From Planctomycetota bacterium (GTDB lineage: Bacteria; Planctomycetota; Phycisphaerae; WQYP01), in NCBI GenBank assembly GCA_023489375.1, contig JAMDCX010000057.1, forward strand, positions 1 through 18,867: DNA of 18,867 nucleotides. Direction: 5' to 3'. Positions 6,917 through 14,946 of the stretch are shown in pieces. The position numbers were made by a program, and so were the translations under genes. Position 1 is the first letter of the stretch, and each line of letters starts with the position of its first letter. The notes under the pieces are model-generated. The model saw only the letters and a list, made by a program, of their open reading frames with translations. It had not been told where the DNA came from and searched no databases.

Positions 6917-8752
6917 ATGTCGATCAAAATGGATCCTGGGGTCATCAGGCCTGCGACGGTCCTGATAAAACGCTCTTATCGCTCGTTGCCGGTGTGGTCC
7001 GCTGTAACGCTTCTCCTGCTGGCCGGTACGGCTGTCGGCGGGACCAGGCCTGCTGATGGTATCGGAAATCCGATGCAACAATTACCGGAACTTCCAAATC
7101 TCCATGCGCAGAGGACTTACAATCCAGCTCTACTTGTACTTTGGCGTTCAGCTTTGCGGCAAAGAATTCCTGAAGTAATCTCCAAAACATGTTCCGCCAT
7201 TGACGTGGCTGCCGTGCACAAAGTTCCCAATCTGCCGCTGTTGATTCCGGCTCTGGAGCATTTGGCGGTTGATAAAACCATGTCGCTGCCAGTTCGACTT
7301 TCTGTGGTCCAATCGCTGGCCACCCTGCGTAATGACCAGACCGAGTCTTTTCTGACGAGTCTGGATTCGGCCCGGCATTCCCCCTTCGCTTTGGAACTCG
7401 ATCCGGTACTGGCCCAATGGCGATCCAGAATCATGCCGGCAATTTGGCAGAGTCGATTACACTCACCAGCGGTATCTCTGCCGGTTCAAGTATCCGCCGC
7501 CAGAGCTTTGGGCGCAGCACATGACGCCTCCGCAGCCCCGATTTTAAAACAAATTGTTGGTAACCCTGCACGGCCTTTTTCCTTGCGGTTGGCGGCAGCC
7601 GGATCGCTGGCTATTTTACGGTCATCTGGACTGGCCAAATTGGGCCTGCATATACTGAAAACGCAAGGACATCAACGCACGCAACGCCTGTTGGTTTGTA
7701 CAGAGCTCTCGGCCGCCAGCAGTGTCTTGCAACGACGTATGTTACAGACGCTGGCACTCGATTCCAATTCGGCGGTGGCCGCCATCGCCTGGCGGGCTTT
7801 ATTGCGGCATGATGTCCAAAGGCTTGAGCCTTTAGCGTTCAAAATGGATAAAAATGCCGATCCCACGATCCGTTTGCTTGTAGCGCGTGCCTGGCGGCAT
7901 ATTGGAGGAACCAGGTCCATTCAAGGGTTGGCGGAACTTCTCAATGACCCGCGTCGCTCTATTCGCTGGTACGCGCGCGCCGCCTTAATTACGCTGGGGG
8001 CATCACCTTCTGATCGTGGCGTGGTTATACACGCGTGCCGATCCGTTATTTACGGCCATCATCCGCGTGCGATTCGTCAGGCGTGCCTGGTACTTGGCCG
8101 GCTCGATGATAAGGCATCGGCACCGGAGTTTGTGTCTTTGCTGTCCAGCGGGAGCCAGGCTGTGCGGTTAGGGGCTGTGGTGGCTATTCGGCGTGTTGCG
8201 GTTGCCGCAACGTTGCCACCATTACTGGTTTTTGTGGGAAAAACCGCGAAAAATTCACAATATGTAGCCGGCCATTTAGCTAAAGATGGAAATGCGGCGC
8301 AATTCAACGCGGATAATTTGCAGCTTTCACAGGCTTTTCAGTTTTTCGGCCTGATGCATTATCGTCCCGCTTTACCCGTGATGATTCCTTGTATTCCCAA
8401 ACATTCTCCTTATGGTATTATGGCTCGGGAAGCGGCGATTTGGGCTATTGGCATGATTGATGATGGTCAGAGCCACCCCCGCTTGGCGAAGGAATTGGCG
8501 GGACGGCTGGATGATATGGCCTTGCCATTTCCGGAATTTGAACCGGTGCGCAAGATGGCGGCTATTACACTGGGACGGCTGCAGGCCCGCGCCCAACTCA
8601 CGGACTTGAGGGCCTCGTTTTCCACCTCTGACATTGGCCACGTATCGCTGGCGTGCCGCTGGGCTATCAACAAGATTACGGGCAAAATGCCACCATTGCC
8701 GCATATCAGCCGGACTTTCCAGACGGGATTTCTCATGCCTCTGGGGCATTAG
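6917..8752 (+). CDS. Exported HEAT-repeat protein
   Basis: This is a 611-residue protein with a hydrophobic export segment at about residues 24-41 and then helical HEAT/PBS-type repeats along most of its length. Repeat cores include LPVRLSVVQSLATL, LPVQVSAARALGAA, FSLRLAAAGSLAIL, RSIRWYARAALITLGA, AVRLGAVVAIRRVA and EPVRKMAAITLGRL. HEAT solenoids bind other proteins and have no catalytic role, so a scaffold on the outer face of the inner membrane is likely. The frame is open upstream into the permease gene, but that region is the permease's coding sequence. The ATG at 6917 gives a proper signal sequence with only a weak ribosome site. It starts 23 bases after the permease stop, which suggests a role with that transporter. 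Whether it is cleaved or stays anchored is unclear. Confidence 0.8.
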   Translation: MSIKMDPGVIRPATVLIKRSYRSLPVWSAVTLLLLAGTAVGGTRPADGIGNPMQQLPELPNLHAQRTYNPALLVLWRSALRQRIPEVISKTCSAIDVAAVHKVPNLPLLIPALEHLAVDKTMSLPVRLSVVQSLATLRNDQTESFLTSLDSARHSPFALELDPVLAQWRSRIMPAIWQSRLHSPAVSLPVQVSAARALGAAHDASAAPILKQIVGNPARPFSLRLAAAGSLAILRSSGLAKLGLHILKTQGHQRTQRLLVCTELSAASSVLQRRMLQTLALDSNSAVAAIAWRALLRHDVQRLEPLAFKMDKNADPTIRLLVARAWRHIGGTRSIQGLAELLNDPRRSIRWYARAALITLGASPSDRGVVIHACRSVIYGHHPRAIRQACLVLGRLDDKASAPEFVSLLSSGSQAVRLGAVVAIRRVAVAATLPPLLVFVGKTAKNSQYVAGHLAKDGNAAQFNADNLQLSQAFQFFGLMHYRPALPVMIPCIPKHSPYGIMAREAAIWAIGMIDDGQSHPRLAKELAGRLDDMALPFPEFEPVRKMAAITLGRLQARAQLTDLRASFSTSDIGHVSLACRWAINKITGKMPPLPHISRTFQTGFLMPLGH

Positions 8753-8776
8753 TTGTGTGTGGTTGGGTATAAGCCA

Positions 8777-8796
8777 GGCATGGCATGGCATGGCAT
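8777..8796 (+). repeat. Four-copy GGCAT tandem repeat at the start of the binding-protein gene
   Basis: Four perfect head-to-tail copies of GGCAT, followed by a partial GGC, lie between the HEAT gene stop and the lipoprotein gene. Each copy places an ATG in a different frame (8780, 8785, 8790, 8795). Only the one at 8790 is in frame with the lipoprotein, together with the ATG just after the repeat at 8805. Gain or loss of a unit would move which ATG is in frame. Confidence 0.9.
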
Positions 8797-8804
8797 GGCG
8801 AAAC

Positions 8805-9701
8805 ATGCAGATAAAAAGTGTTTTTTGGATGCTGGGTTGGCTTTGCGGTCTGACACTGTTGGGCGGTTGCGCCAGACATTCATCTGCTGGCCACAAAACC
8901 GGTCCACGCGTGGTCAGCACTGTTCCGGCGGCAACACAGATACTGCTGCAGATTGGTGCGGCAAAAACTATCGTTGGTGTATCTCCCTGGGATAAACCGT
9001 TGCTTCCTCAATCCATGCGGAATTTGCCCGTGGTGGGTAATTACCTGCATCTGGATGAAGAGTTGGTCCTGCAATTGGCTCCGACCGCTTTGCTGCTTCA
9101 GGAATCTCCGGATCGGATTCCGGGCGGAATAGTCGCCATGGCTCGTAATAATGGAATCCATATTGTCAATGTCCATTTGACTACTTTTCATCAGCTTTAT
9201 CGTACAACTATGGTACTGGGAAAAATCAGCGGTTTTGAAAAACGGGCCGGTATTAAAATTCAGGCATTAAAGGCGCAGTTGGAACGGTTGGCTGCCGGTC
9301 GTCCGCAGAAACCTCCACGTGTTGTTTATATCATTGCGGTAAATCCCGTCCGGGTGGTGGGCGCAGATAATTTTATGGATGAAGAAGTTACCTTGGCCGG
9401 TGGAGTCAATGTGGCTCAGCGCTGCGGCGAGGGATTCCCGGTTATTACCAGAGAAACGTTAGTGCAACTTGATCCGCAGGTATTATTGATTGCCGCACCG
9501 GGGCAGCCTGCCGTCACTGGTCCCGGGGATCCGCGGGTGGCGTCCTGGTTTACCTTGCCGATCGCGGCGGCGTATAGCCGGCACATTGATCTTATTACCT
9601 GGCGGCGGGCTCAAATGTTGACTCTGCAAGTCGGAAGTATTATCAAACGTCTGCGGAAAATAATTGAATATTCCGGATTTGACCGGAGTGTATTAAAATG
9701 A
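8805..9701 (+). CDS. Periplasmic binding lipoprotein of a BtuF/FecB-type metal-chelate importer
   Basis: This 298-residue lipoprotein has an n-region lysine, a hydrophobic stretch and the lipobox LLGGC, with Cys22 as the predicted lipidated residue. The mature part begins PRVVSTVPAATQILLQIGA and continues with IVGVSPWDKP, the opening of the COG0614 fold that captures cobalamin, haem or ferric siderophores. Two lobes joined by a long helix (about residues 130-165) fit that family. Two starts are possible: ATG 8805, or in-frame ATG 8790 inside the GGCAT repeat, which adds five residues. Neither has a strong Shine-Dalgarno site. The stop overlaps the permease start as ATGA. Substrate cannot be decided from sequence; I see no cobalamin riboswitch or Fur-like box directly upstream. 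Confidence 0.88.
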   Translation: MQIKSVFWMLGWLCGLTLLGGCARHSSAGHKTGPRVVSTVPAATQILLQIGAAKTIVGVSPWDKPLLPQSMRNLPVVGNYLHLDEELVLQLAPTALLLQESPDRIPGGIVAMARNNGIHIVNVHLTTFHQLYRTTMVLGKISGFEKRAGIKIQALKAQLERLAAGRPQKPPRVVYIIAVNPVRVVGADNFMDEEVTLAGGVNVAQRCGEGFPVITRETLVQLDPQVLLIAAPGQPAVTGPGDPRVASWFTLPIAAAYSRHIDLITWRRAQMLTLQVGSIIKRLRKIIEYSGFDRSVLK

Positions 9702-10732
9702 AAATGATAACTACAGGCCGATTTCAAACCATTATGGTTTCGGCCATTGCTGTGACGGTATTGGTGTTTATGCTGTGTCTGGCTATCGGCCCCGGCGCTC
9801 CGGGCAGCCGGGCGATAGCCATTGGATTTCCGCCGTCGGATATTTTGCAATTACGTCTGACTCGCGTGGGCGCGGCGGCTATTGCCGGGGCGGCCTTAGG
9901 TTTGGCTGGCGTATTATTGCAGGGATTACTGCGCAACCCGCTGGCGGATCCCTTCGTATTGGGTATTTCCAGTGGATCCACTGTGGGTGTAATGGCCTGG
10001 ATCGTCTTTGGCGAGGCCCTTTCGGAATCCTGTTCCGGTCATCCCTGGTTGGAGGAGCTTTTAGCCAATGGCCAGGCTATTCCAGCTCTGGCCGGCGCGG
10101 GCGCGGCCACGTGGTTGGTATTTTTGCTGGGGCGTCGGCGCGGTGGCATGCTGGACCCGATGACCTTAATTCTCTCCGGCGTGGTCATCAGCACCATCGG
10201 TGGTGCCCTGGTGATGCTGTTGAACAATCTGGTGCCCTATGGGGCCAGAGCGGATATTTTAGACTATATGTTTGGCTATATTAGTGAAGGTACATCCCAT
10301 ACCTTAGTGTGGCTGGCGCTGCTGGCTTTTTTGGCAGCATGGGCTGGCGCTTTAACCCTCGGCGGAGCTATGAACATTGCTTCATTATCCGATGCTGAAG
10401 CCCATAGTCTGGGAATTAAATTAAGCTCTCTTCGCTTTTCCAGTTTTGCTCTGGCGGCTTTGGCCACAGCCGCTTCCATCACCGTAGCTGGTCCTATTGG
10501 TTTCGTGGGCTTAATTTCTCCACATGTGTGCCGGGGGCTGTTTGGACCGGATCATCGGCAGCTGTTAATCACCAGTCCGCTGTCGGCAGCTATATTTCTG
10601 ATGCTTTCGGATACGTTTGTCCGCAGCACTGGGGCCTGGTTCAATGGCGAATTGCCGGTTGGGGTCATCACCGCCTTGTGCGGCGGACCGTTTTTTCTAT
10701 ATCTGCTGACGCGGCGGCGTACCTGGATGTGA
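9698..10732 (+). CDS. FecCD/BtuC-family ABC importer permease
   Basis: This 344-residue inner-membrane protein has about nine or ten hydrophobic helices. Family marks are AALGLAGVLLQGLLRNPLAD followed by PFVLGISSGS (about residues 64-95), GPIGFVGLISPHVCRGLFGP in the cytoplasmic coupling region, and ELPVGVITALCGGPFFLYLL near the C-terminus. Members move cobalamin, haem or ferric siderophores across the inner membrane as homodimers with a BtuD-type ATPase. The start overlaps the lipoprotein stop by four bases, and a second in-frame ATG lies two codons in. Length is normal for the family. Confidence 0.94.
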   Translation: MKMITTGRFQTIMVSAIAVTVLVFMLCLAIGPGAPGSRAIAIGFPPSDILQLRLTRVGAAAIAGAALGLAGVLLQGLLRNPLADPFVLGISSGSTVGVMAWIVFGEALSESCSGHPWLEELLANGQAIPALAGAGAATWLVFLLGRRRGGMLDPMTLILSGVVISTIGGALVMLLNNLVPYGARADILDYMFGYISEGTSHTLVWLALLAFLAAWAGALTLGGAMNIASLSDAEAHSLGIKLSSLRFSSFALAALATAASITVAGPIGFVGLISPHVCRGLFGPDHRQLLITSPLSAAIFLMLSDTFVRSTGAWFNGELPVGVITALCGGPFFLYLLTRRRTWM

Positions 10733-10742
10733 ACCAATAAAT

Positions 10743-11588
10743 ATGGAAACTATGATATATAATGATATACCTTTCCCAGGCGAAGCGGCCGGAACTGTGG
10801 TCCTGGCGGCGCAAGGTGTAAGTTTTTACTATGGTTCCAACCGGCCCGCGGTGGAGGCCGTTACCGCCAGTTTTAAGGCCGGTGAATTAACCATGATTGT
10901 CGGACCTAATGGTTCGGGAAAATCCACGCTGTTGCAATTGCTTTTAGGCCATCTAGTTCCGGCGGCCGGAAAAATTACCGCCGGCAGCACGGATATAACG
11001 CACCTGCGTCCATTGGCCCGGGCGGCTCTAATTTCTTATGTACCACAAAATCCGGAAGTTAGTTTTGCCTACCGCGTTCATGAATTGGTAGCCATGGGGG
11101 CTTGGGCCAGGCAGCGGTATTTATCTTCATCCAGCACCACGTCAACCCGAGCGAGTATTGATGCTCATGTAATCACGCAGGTCATGTGGGACCTGGATAT
11201 TCATGCCCTGGCGGACCGTACGTATGATGAGCTTTCCACCGGTGAACGCCAACGGGTGGCGCTGGCACGGGCCATGGTGCAGGATACACCTGTTATACTG
11301 CTCGATGAGCCTTCCGCGGCACTGGATATCTGGCATCAATTGGAACTTATGGAGCGGGTCAAATATCTGGCCCGGCACAAACATAAAACCGTACTCTGGG
11401 TTACACACGATCTTAATAGCGCCTTCGCTAATGCCGATGAGGTCCTGATCCTGAACGAAGCGAAAGTAGTAGCGCATGGAAAGCCGCGGGACGTGCTGGT
11501 GCCATCGATTTTGGAACCGGTTTATCGTGTTAAGGTGGAAGTGTGCAATAACACACTGCTGTTTTCACTACGCCCGCGACAGGGGTGA
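10743..11588 (+). CDS. BtuD/FepC-type ABC importer ATP-binding protein
   Basis: This 281-residue ATPase is encoded ten bases after the FecCD permease gene. It has Walker A GPNGSGKST at 54-62, signature LSTGERQR at 164-171, Walker B VILLDEP at 184-190 and the H-loop VTHD with His222. An insertion of serines and threonines (about 128-137) lies in the helical domain before the signature. The first 18 residues precede the usual family start; ATG 10752 is an alternative, and no clear ribosome site decides between them. With the two genes before it, it completes a BtuCDF-type importer. It is the last plus-strand gene; the 37-base gap to the convergent insertase gene shows no strong terminator hairpin. 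Confidence 0.93.
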   Translation: METMIYNDIPFPGEAAGTVVLAAQGVSFYYGSNRPAVEAVTASFKAGELTMIVGPNGSGKSTLLQLLLGHLVPAAGKITAGSTDITHLRPLARAALISYVPQNPEVSFAYRVHELVAMGAWARQRYLSSSSTTSTRASIDAHVITQVMWDLDIHALADRTYDELSTGERQRVALARAMVQDTPVILLDEPSAALDIWHQLELMERVKYLARHKHKTVLWVTHDLNSAFANADEVLILNEAKVVAHGKPRDVLVPSILEPVYRVKVEVCNNTLLFSLRPRQG

Positions 11589-11625
11589 TCTTATTAGTGT
11601 AAATTATTCCGGGGCATCGTTCGCG

Positions 11626-13578
11626 TCATTTTTCCCGCCCAGCCAGTTCGGCCGCAGCCTGACGCGCTTCCAGTTTTTTCAGGTGCCGGCGAACTACCGT
11701 CGTATCCACCAGTCCACCTAAGGTGCTCGCAAAGATATACAGATTCAAGCCGGATGGAGCGTTATATAAAAACAGCGGGAAGAGAATTACCATAAATTGT
11801 GAAATCTTCTGTGTTTGGGCCTGCTGCGGATCCGTCGGCGGGGGGGCCAGTTTCATCTGGAATCGCATCTGAAAGAAAAAAACGACTCCCAAAAGTAGCG
11901 GCAGCAAATTTACAGCAATAAAATCCTGGCCGTGATAGGTGTATCCCAGAAACCAGATCGAAAACGGTGTATGGAACGTCGCCAGTGTGTCCGGATTGGC
12001 CAGATTGGTAATCCATCCGGGAATAAAGCCTGCCTGCCGCAGATCAATATCCACCGCCAGGCCGGAATACAAAGCGATCCATATCGGCATCTGCAACAAC
12101 ATGGGCAAACAGCCAAGAATGCTGGCGGCGGGATTAATATTACGCTCTTTATATAACGCCATGATTTCCTGCTGCTGGCGCTGTTTGTCCTTGGCATACT
12201 TGGTGCGGATGCGTTCCATCTCCGGTTGTACTTTGGCCATCTTCCGCTGCATGGTGGTCATGTTGATCTGCCCCCAGCGGGTCAGCGGATGCAGAAGCAA
12301 CCGCACCAGCAGCACCAGAATAATGATGGCCACGCCATAATTTCCAATGATGTAATGATGAATCAAATCCAGAATTTTAAGAATTATCAGCGAAAGCCAG
12401 GAAAACGTGCAGAACGAGCAATAACTGCCCCGACCAAAATCAATAACCGCCAGATAACTATATAAATGATATTGATACGCCGGTGTATCGGGTTTGGCTT
12501 TGGCTGAACCCATTAAAAGAGATCGTTTGAGCGGCCCCATATACACCGCCAGCGGCATGGCGGTGGTCGCATGGGGTGGTAATAACATATTCTGACTTTG
12601 CACCCGCACGGCCAGCACACCGCGCGGATTGGCCTGCTGTGCTTCCGGGTCTACGCGCTCTAAAATTACAGATTTCAGATAATTTACCGCTGGAATCTGA
12701 CTGCCGTTATCCAGCGGTAGATATTGTACCGGCCCATACGGCATGGGGCGCATAATGCTGGTGAAAAAACGGTTGGATGACGCGATCCACAGCAATCGGT
12801 TCGGACCGACAAAATTTCCCAGCGGTATGGGTTGAACTCCAGCTTCCAATAATGGTTGTACGCCGGGATGGGGAAAACCGCTGGTATCAAGGTATTTGCT
12901 GGCAGCCCGATATCCGGTACACCAGAACATCCGCAAATCCGCTTCTCGATCCAGCTGCGGTAAATTGGTCGGCCCCAGCATGGCCACCCGTATGGTCTGG
13001 GGTTTATTGGTAAGGTTTTTAATTTCCTGTGTGATGGTGACCTGATAATCCTGCGGACGAATCTGAAAAATCTTTTTCAGTAATATCAGCGGCTGATTGC
13101 GGCTGTTTTCCAGTTGCAGTTCCAGAACCGCCCTGGTGCCGCCGGACTTGACGGGTGGTACAAACGACCAGGCTAGAGCACCGACATTATAGCGTACACC
13201 ATTAACGGTGACTTCGCGTGTGGAATAGGGCAGGGGCGAACCTTTACGATGCGTCAGAAGCACCAGTGGCCTGGAGGAATTAACGGATTCACGATATTGC
13301 AAGGCGTTGAGTTCCACCCGTTGGATGCCGGCGGAGATATTATTAATCCACATGGCCAGAAGGAATTTTTTGCCGTCTACCGGTGCGCTGGATCCGAGGC
13401 GGACGACCCGTGCCGGCGCGGTTACGACGGTTTCAATCGCGGCTCTCTGGGTTTCCGACCGTACCGGTACGGGTGCCGCCACTTTGGGTTTGCCTACAAA
13501 ATATCCCATGATCAATTGCACGCCGATACCGACGATCAGGGCGATAAGTACCAGTTGGATGATTTTTTTTATATCCAT
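11626..13578 (-). CDS. yidC: Membrane protein insertase YidC
   Basis: YidC inserts membrane proteins into the inner membrane, alone or with SecYEG. The 650-residue chain has TM1 at about 6-28, a large periplasmic P1 domain of beta-rich sequence (about 45-390), and the conserved core from residue 395. In the core, the hydrophilic-groove arginine is Arg426 (in LVRLLLHPL). The cytoplasmic coiled-coil hairpin spans about 437-480, followed by GCLPMLLQMPIWIALYSGL at 489-507, two further helices, and a short basic tail. The long P1 domain marks the Gram-negative form. The gene is not beside rnpA/rpmH as in many bacteria; it lies 55 bases downstream of a phosphoesterase gene and is probably co-transcribed with it. 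The ribosome site is weak (GGA near -10). Confidence 0.96.
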   Translation of the reverse strand: MDIKKIIQLVLIALIVGIGVQLIMGYFVGKPKVAAPVPVRSETQRAAIETVVTAPARVVRLGSSAPVDGKKFLLAMWINNISAGIQRVELNALQYRESVNSSRPLVLLTHRKGSPLPYSTREVTVNGVRYNVGALAWSFVPPVKSGGTRAVLELQLENSRNQPLILLKKIFQIRPQDYQVTITQEIKNLTNKPQTIRVAMLGPTNLPQLDREADLRMFWCTGYRAASKYLDTSGFPHPGVQPLLEAGVQPIPLGNFVGPNRLLWIASSNRFFTSIMRPMPYGPVQYLPLDNGSQIPAVNYLKSVILERVDPEAQQANPRGVLAVRVQSQNMLLPPHATTAMPLAVYMGPLKRSLLMGSAKAKPDTPAYQYHLYSYLAVIDFGRGSYCSFCTFSWLSLIILKILDLIHHYIIGNYGVAIIILVLLVRLLLHPLTRWGQINMTTMQRKMAKVQPEMERIRTKYAKDKQRQQQEIMALYKERNINPAASILGCLPMLLQMPIWIALYSGLAVDIDLRQAGFIPGWITNLANPDTLATFHTPFSIWFLGYTYHGQDFIAVNLLPLLLGVVFFFQMRFQMKLAPPPTDPQQAQTQKISQFMVILFPLFLYNAPSGLNLYIFASTLGGLVDTTVVRRHLKKLEARQAAAELAGREK

Positions 13579-13633
13579 AATAATTCCATTACGGGGGAGG
13601 CGTGTAAAAACGCATTGTTAACGGTAAAGCGGA

Positions 13634-14509
13634 TTAAGCGCCCTCCAGCAACCGCTGACCGAGAAAATTATCCAGGGCCTCAATAGCGCGAACCTTATCC
13701 ACGGTTGTGTTGATATCATAAGTCAGACGGATAAATTCAACATGCTTTGGATGTAAAATGACAAAGCTGCAGCGCGGATCGTGATCCCGCGGCTGTCCGA
13801 CACTGCCTACATTGATAACCGCCTTTTCTTCCGTAATATCGTAACGATTATTGAGATCATCCGGAGAATAAAAATCCGGAAGTTCTACAAAAACCCCGGG
13901 TACATGGGTATGACCCACAAAACATAAATGATTCACACGCTCGAAAATCAACGCTATTTTCTGGGACGCCGAGTAAATGTCGTCGGGAAAAATATATTCA
14001 TTGATGGGGCGGCGGGGGGAACCATGTACGGCCATGAAACGCGGATGCATGACTCGGGTCTGCATGCCGCCAAGATAACGCCAGCGGCGATTACGCCGTG
14101 TGCGGTCGGCATCACTTTCAAATTGCTGCCGGGTCCAATAGGCGGCATTTTCCGCCGCCGTGTTAAAATTAAAAGGCTCATAAAAAATGGCGAAATCATG
14201 ATTGCCCATAACTGTAAACATGCAATTTTCAATAACTGTATCCAGACATTCGCGCGGATTGGGGCCATAACCGATCACATCGCCCAGACAGCAGATCGTT
14301 TTGATGTTCCTTCGCCGTATTTCTTCCATGACCACCGTCAGCGCTTCCAAGTTGGCGTGAATATCAGAAATGATGGCGATAGGTTCTTCCGCGGGCGCGG
14401 ATTGTTCGACAAGGTTTTCCGTCGGAGACGGATTTTCATTACTGGAAGCGTGCGCATTACGCACGCTGGAAAGCGAGGCCAGAGGTTCCAATTCATTTTG
14501 GCTGTTCAT
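13634..14509 (-). CDS. Calcineurin-like metallophosphoesterase
   Basis: This 291-residue protein has the complete metal-binding motif set of the YfcE/ApaH-like family: SDIH at 48-51, GDVIGYGPNP at 76-85, GNHD at 102-105, HGS at 162-164 and GHTH at 199-202, closing with NVGSVGQPRD at 233-242. Such enzymes hydrolyse phosphodiesters or nucleoside polyphosphates using two divalent metals. GYGPNP and VGSVGQPRD are typical of the uncharacterised branch of small phosphodiesterases, so no substrate is assigned. About 43 N-terminal residues rich in Ser, Asn, Glu and Pro precede the domain and look disordered. The ATG has only a weak ribosome site. It is followed at 55 bases by yidC. Confidence 0.9.
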   Translation of the reverse strand: MNSQNELEPLASLSSVRNAHASSNENPSPTENLVEQSAPAEEPIAIISDIHANLEALTVVMEEIRRRNIKTICCLGDVIGYGPNPRECLDTVIENCMFTVMGNHDFAIFYEPFNFNTAAENAAYWTRQQFESDADRTRRNRRWRYLGGMQTRVMHPRFMAVHGSPRRPINEYIFPDDIYSASQKIALIFERVNHLCFVGHTHVPGVFVELPDFYSPDDLNNRYDITEEKAVINVGSVGQPRDHDPRCSFVILHPKHVEFIRLTYDINTTVDKVRAIEALDNFLGQRLLEGA

Positions 14510-14520
14510 AGTTCATCTTG

Positions 14521-14535
14521 CGAGGCGTTACCTCG
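14521..14535 (-). other. Small leader hairpin before the phosphoesterase gene
   Basis: CGAGG and CCTCG pair perfectly around a five-base loop, ending about 12 bases before the phosphoesterase ATG. If the predicted promoter is right, it sits in the short mRNA leader. Five pairs are too few to claim a regulatory role. Confidence 0.3.
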
Positions 14536-14553
14536 TTTCAAGTCCTGACTGCC

Positions 14554-14582
14554 TGTATAGGGTTATGTCGCCAATGCTTCAA
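14554..14582 (-). promoter_or_regulatory. Possible promoter of the phosphoesterase-yidC pair
   Basis: On the minus strand TTGAAG (14582-14577) and TATACA (14559-14554) lie 17 bases apart. Each matches the sigma-70 consensus at four of six positions. Initiation would fall near 14547, giving a leader of about 40 bases. Spacing is ideal but box quality is modest. Confidence 0.35.
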
Positions 14583-14892
14583 TGGACCCTGTACACAAAT
14601 CCAGTGCGTATGCTAGTTGACCATACACCAACACGTCAAACGAACAAGGGGGGTGATTCCGTACTGTCGCGTAAATATTTAATAGCATCGTCATAATCAG
14701 GCACTATCTTCTGCAGTCTGATCGACAATTCGGGCCTGCCTTATACGCTACACCATGGCGGCCGGATGGGTAACTGTGGGGGTAGGTGAGTAATAAATTT
14801 GGCAAATTATCTGCTTGTTATCATGGAAAAGGCCATGATGACGGACGCAGACGCCATTGGCGCCGGTAGTTTTACCGCACGTTTGTCCGTTG
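14583..14892. other. Intergenic stretch without a supported gene
   Basis: This lies between the pyrophosphorylase gene's 3' end and the promoter region of the phosphoesterase gene. It has no frame with coding character and no tRNA that I could fold. It contains one clean hairpin, ATCATGG at 14820-14826 with CCATGAT at 14833-14839 around an AAAAGG loop, without a T-tract on either strand. It may hold decayed coding sequence or a small RNA. Confidence 0.4.
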
Positions 14893-14916
14893 AAAAGACA
14901 CCCGGCATAAAGTGTC
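14893..14916 (-). terminator. Weak intrinsic terminator after the pyrophosphorylase gene
   Basis: On the minus strand GACAC (14916-14912) and GTGTC (14901-14897) can pair, and TTTT follows at 14896-14893. It lies about 30 bases after the pyrophosphorylase stop. The stem is only five pairs with a ten-base loop, so it is a candidate only. Confidence 0.35.
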
Positions 14917-14946
14917 CAGCATTTATTATGGGATCAACCTGCGGTT

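Noticed and set aside
8700..8805. Cobalamin riboswitch ahead of the BtuF-type gene
   Set aside because: Only about 50 bases separate the genes and no B12-box-like sequence is present.
11589..11625. Bidirectional terminator between the convergent btuD-type and yidC genes
   Set aside because: No stem of more than a few pairs with an adjacent T-tract can be formed in the 37-base gap.
13928..14548. A 206-codon open frame on the plus strand opposite the phosphoesterase gene
   Set aside because: The minus strand there carries a full set of phosphoesterase motifs; the plus frame is its complement.
14695..14770. tRNA-like stretch on the minus strand (GGTGTAGCGTATAAGGCA next to a CTGCAG loop)
   Set aside because: It recalls a D-arm followed by a Cys-type anticodon loop, but no acceptor stem, anticodon stem or TTCGAATC-type T-loop can be folded in register.
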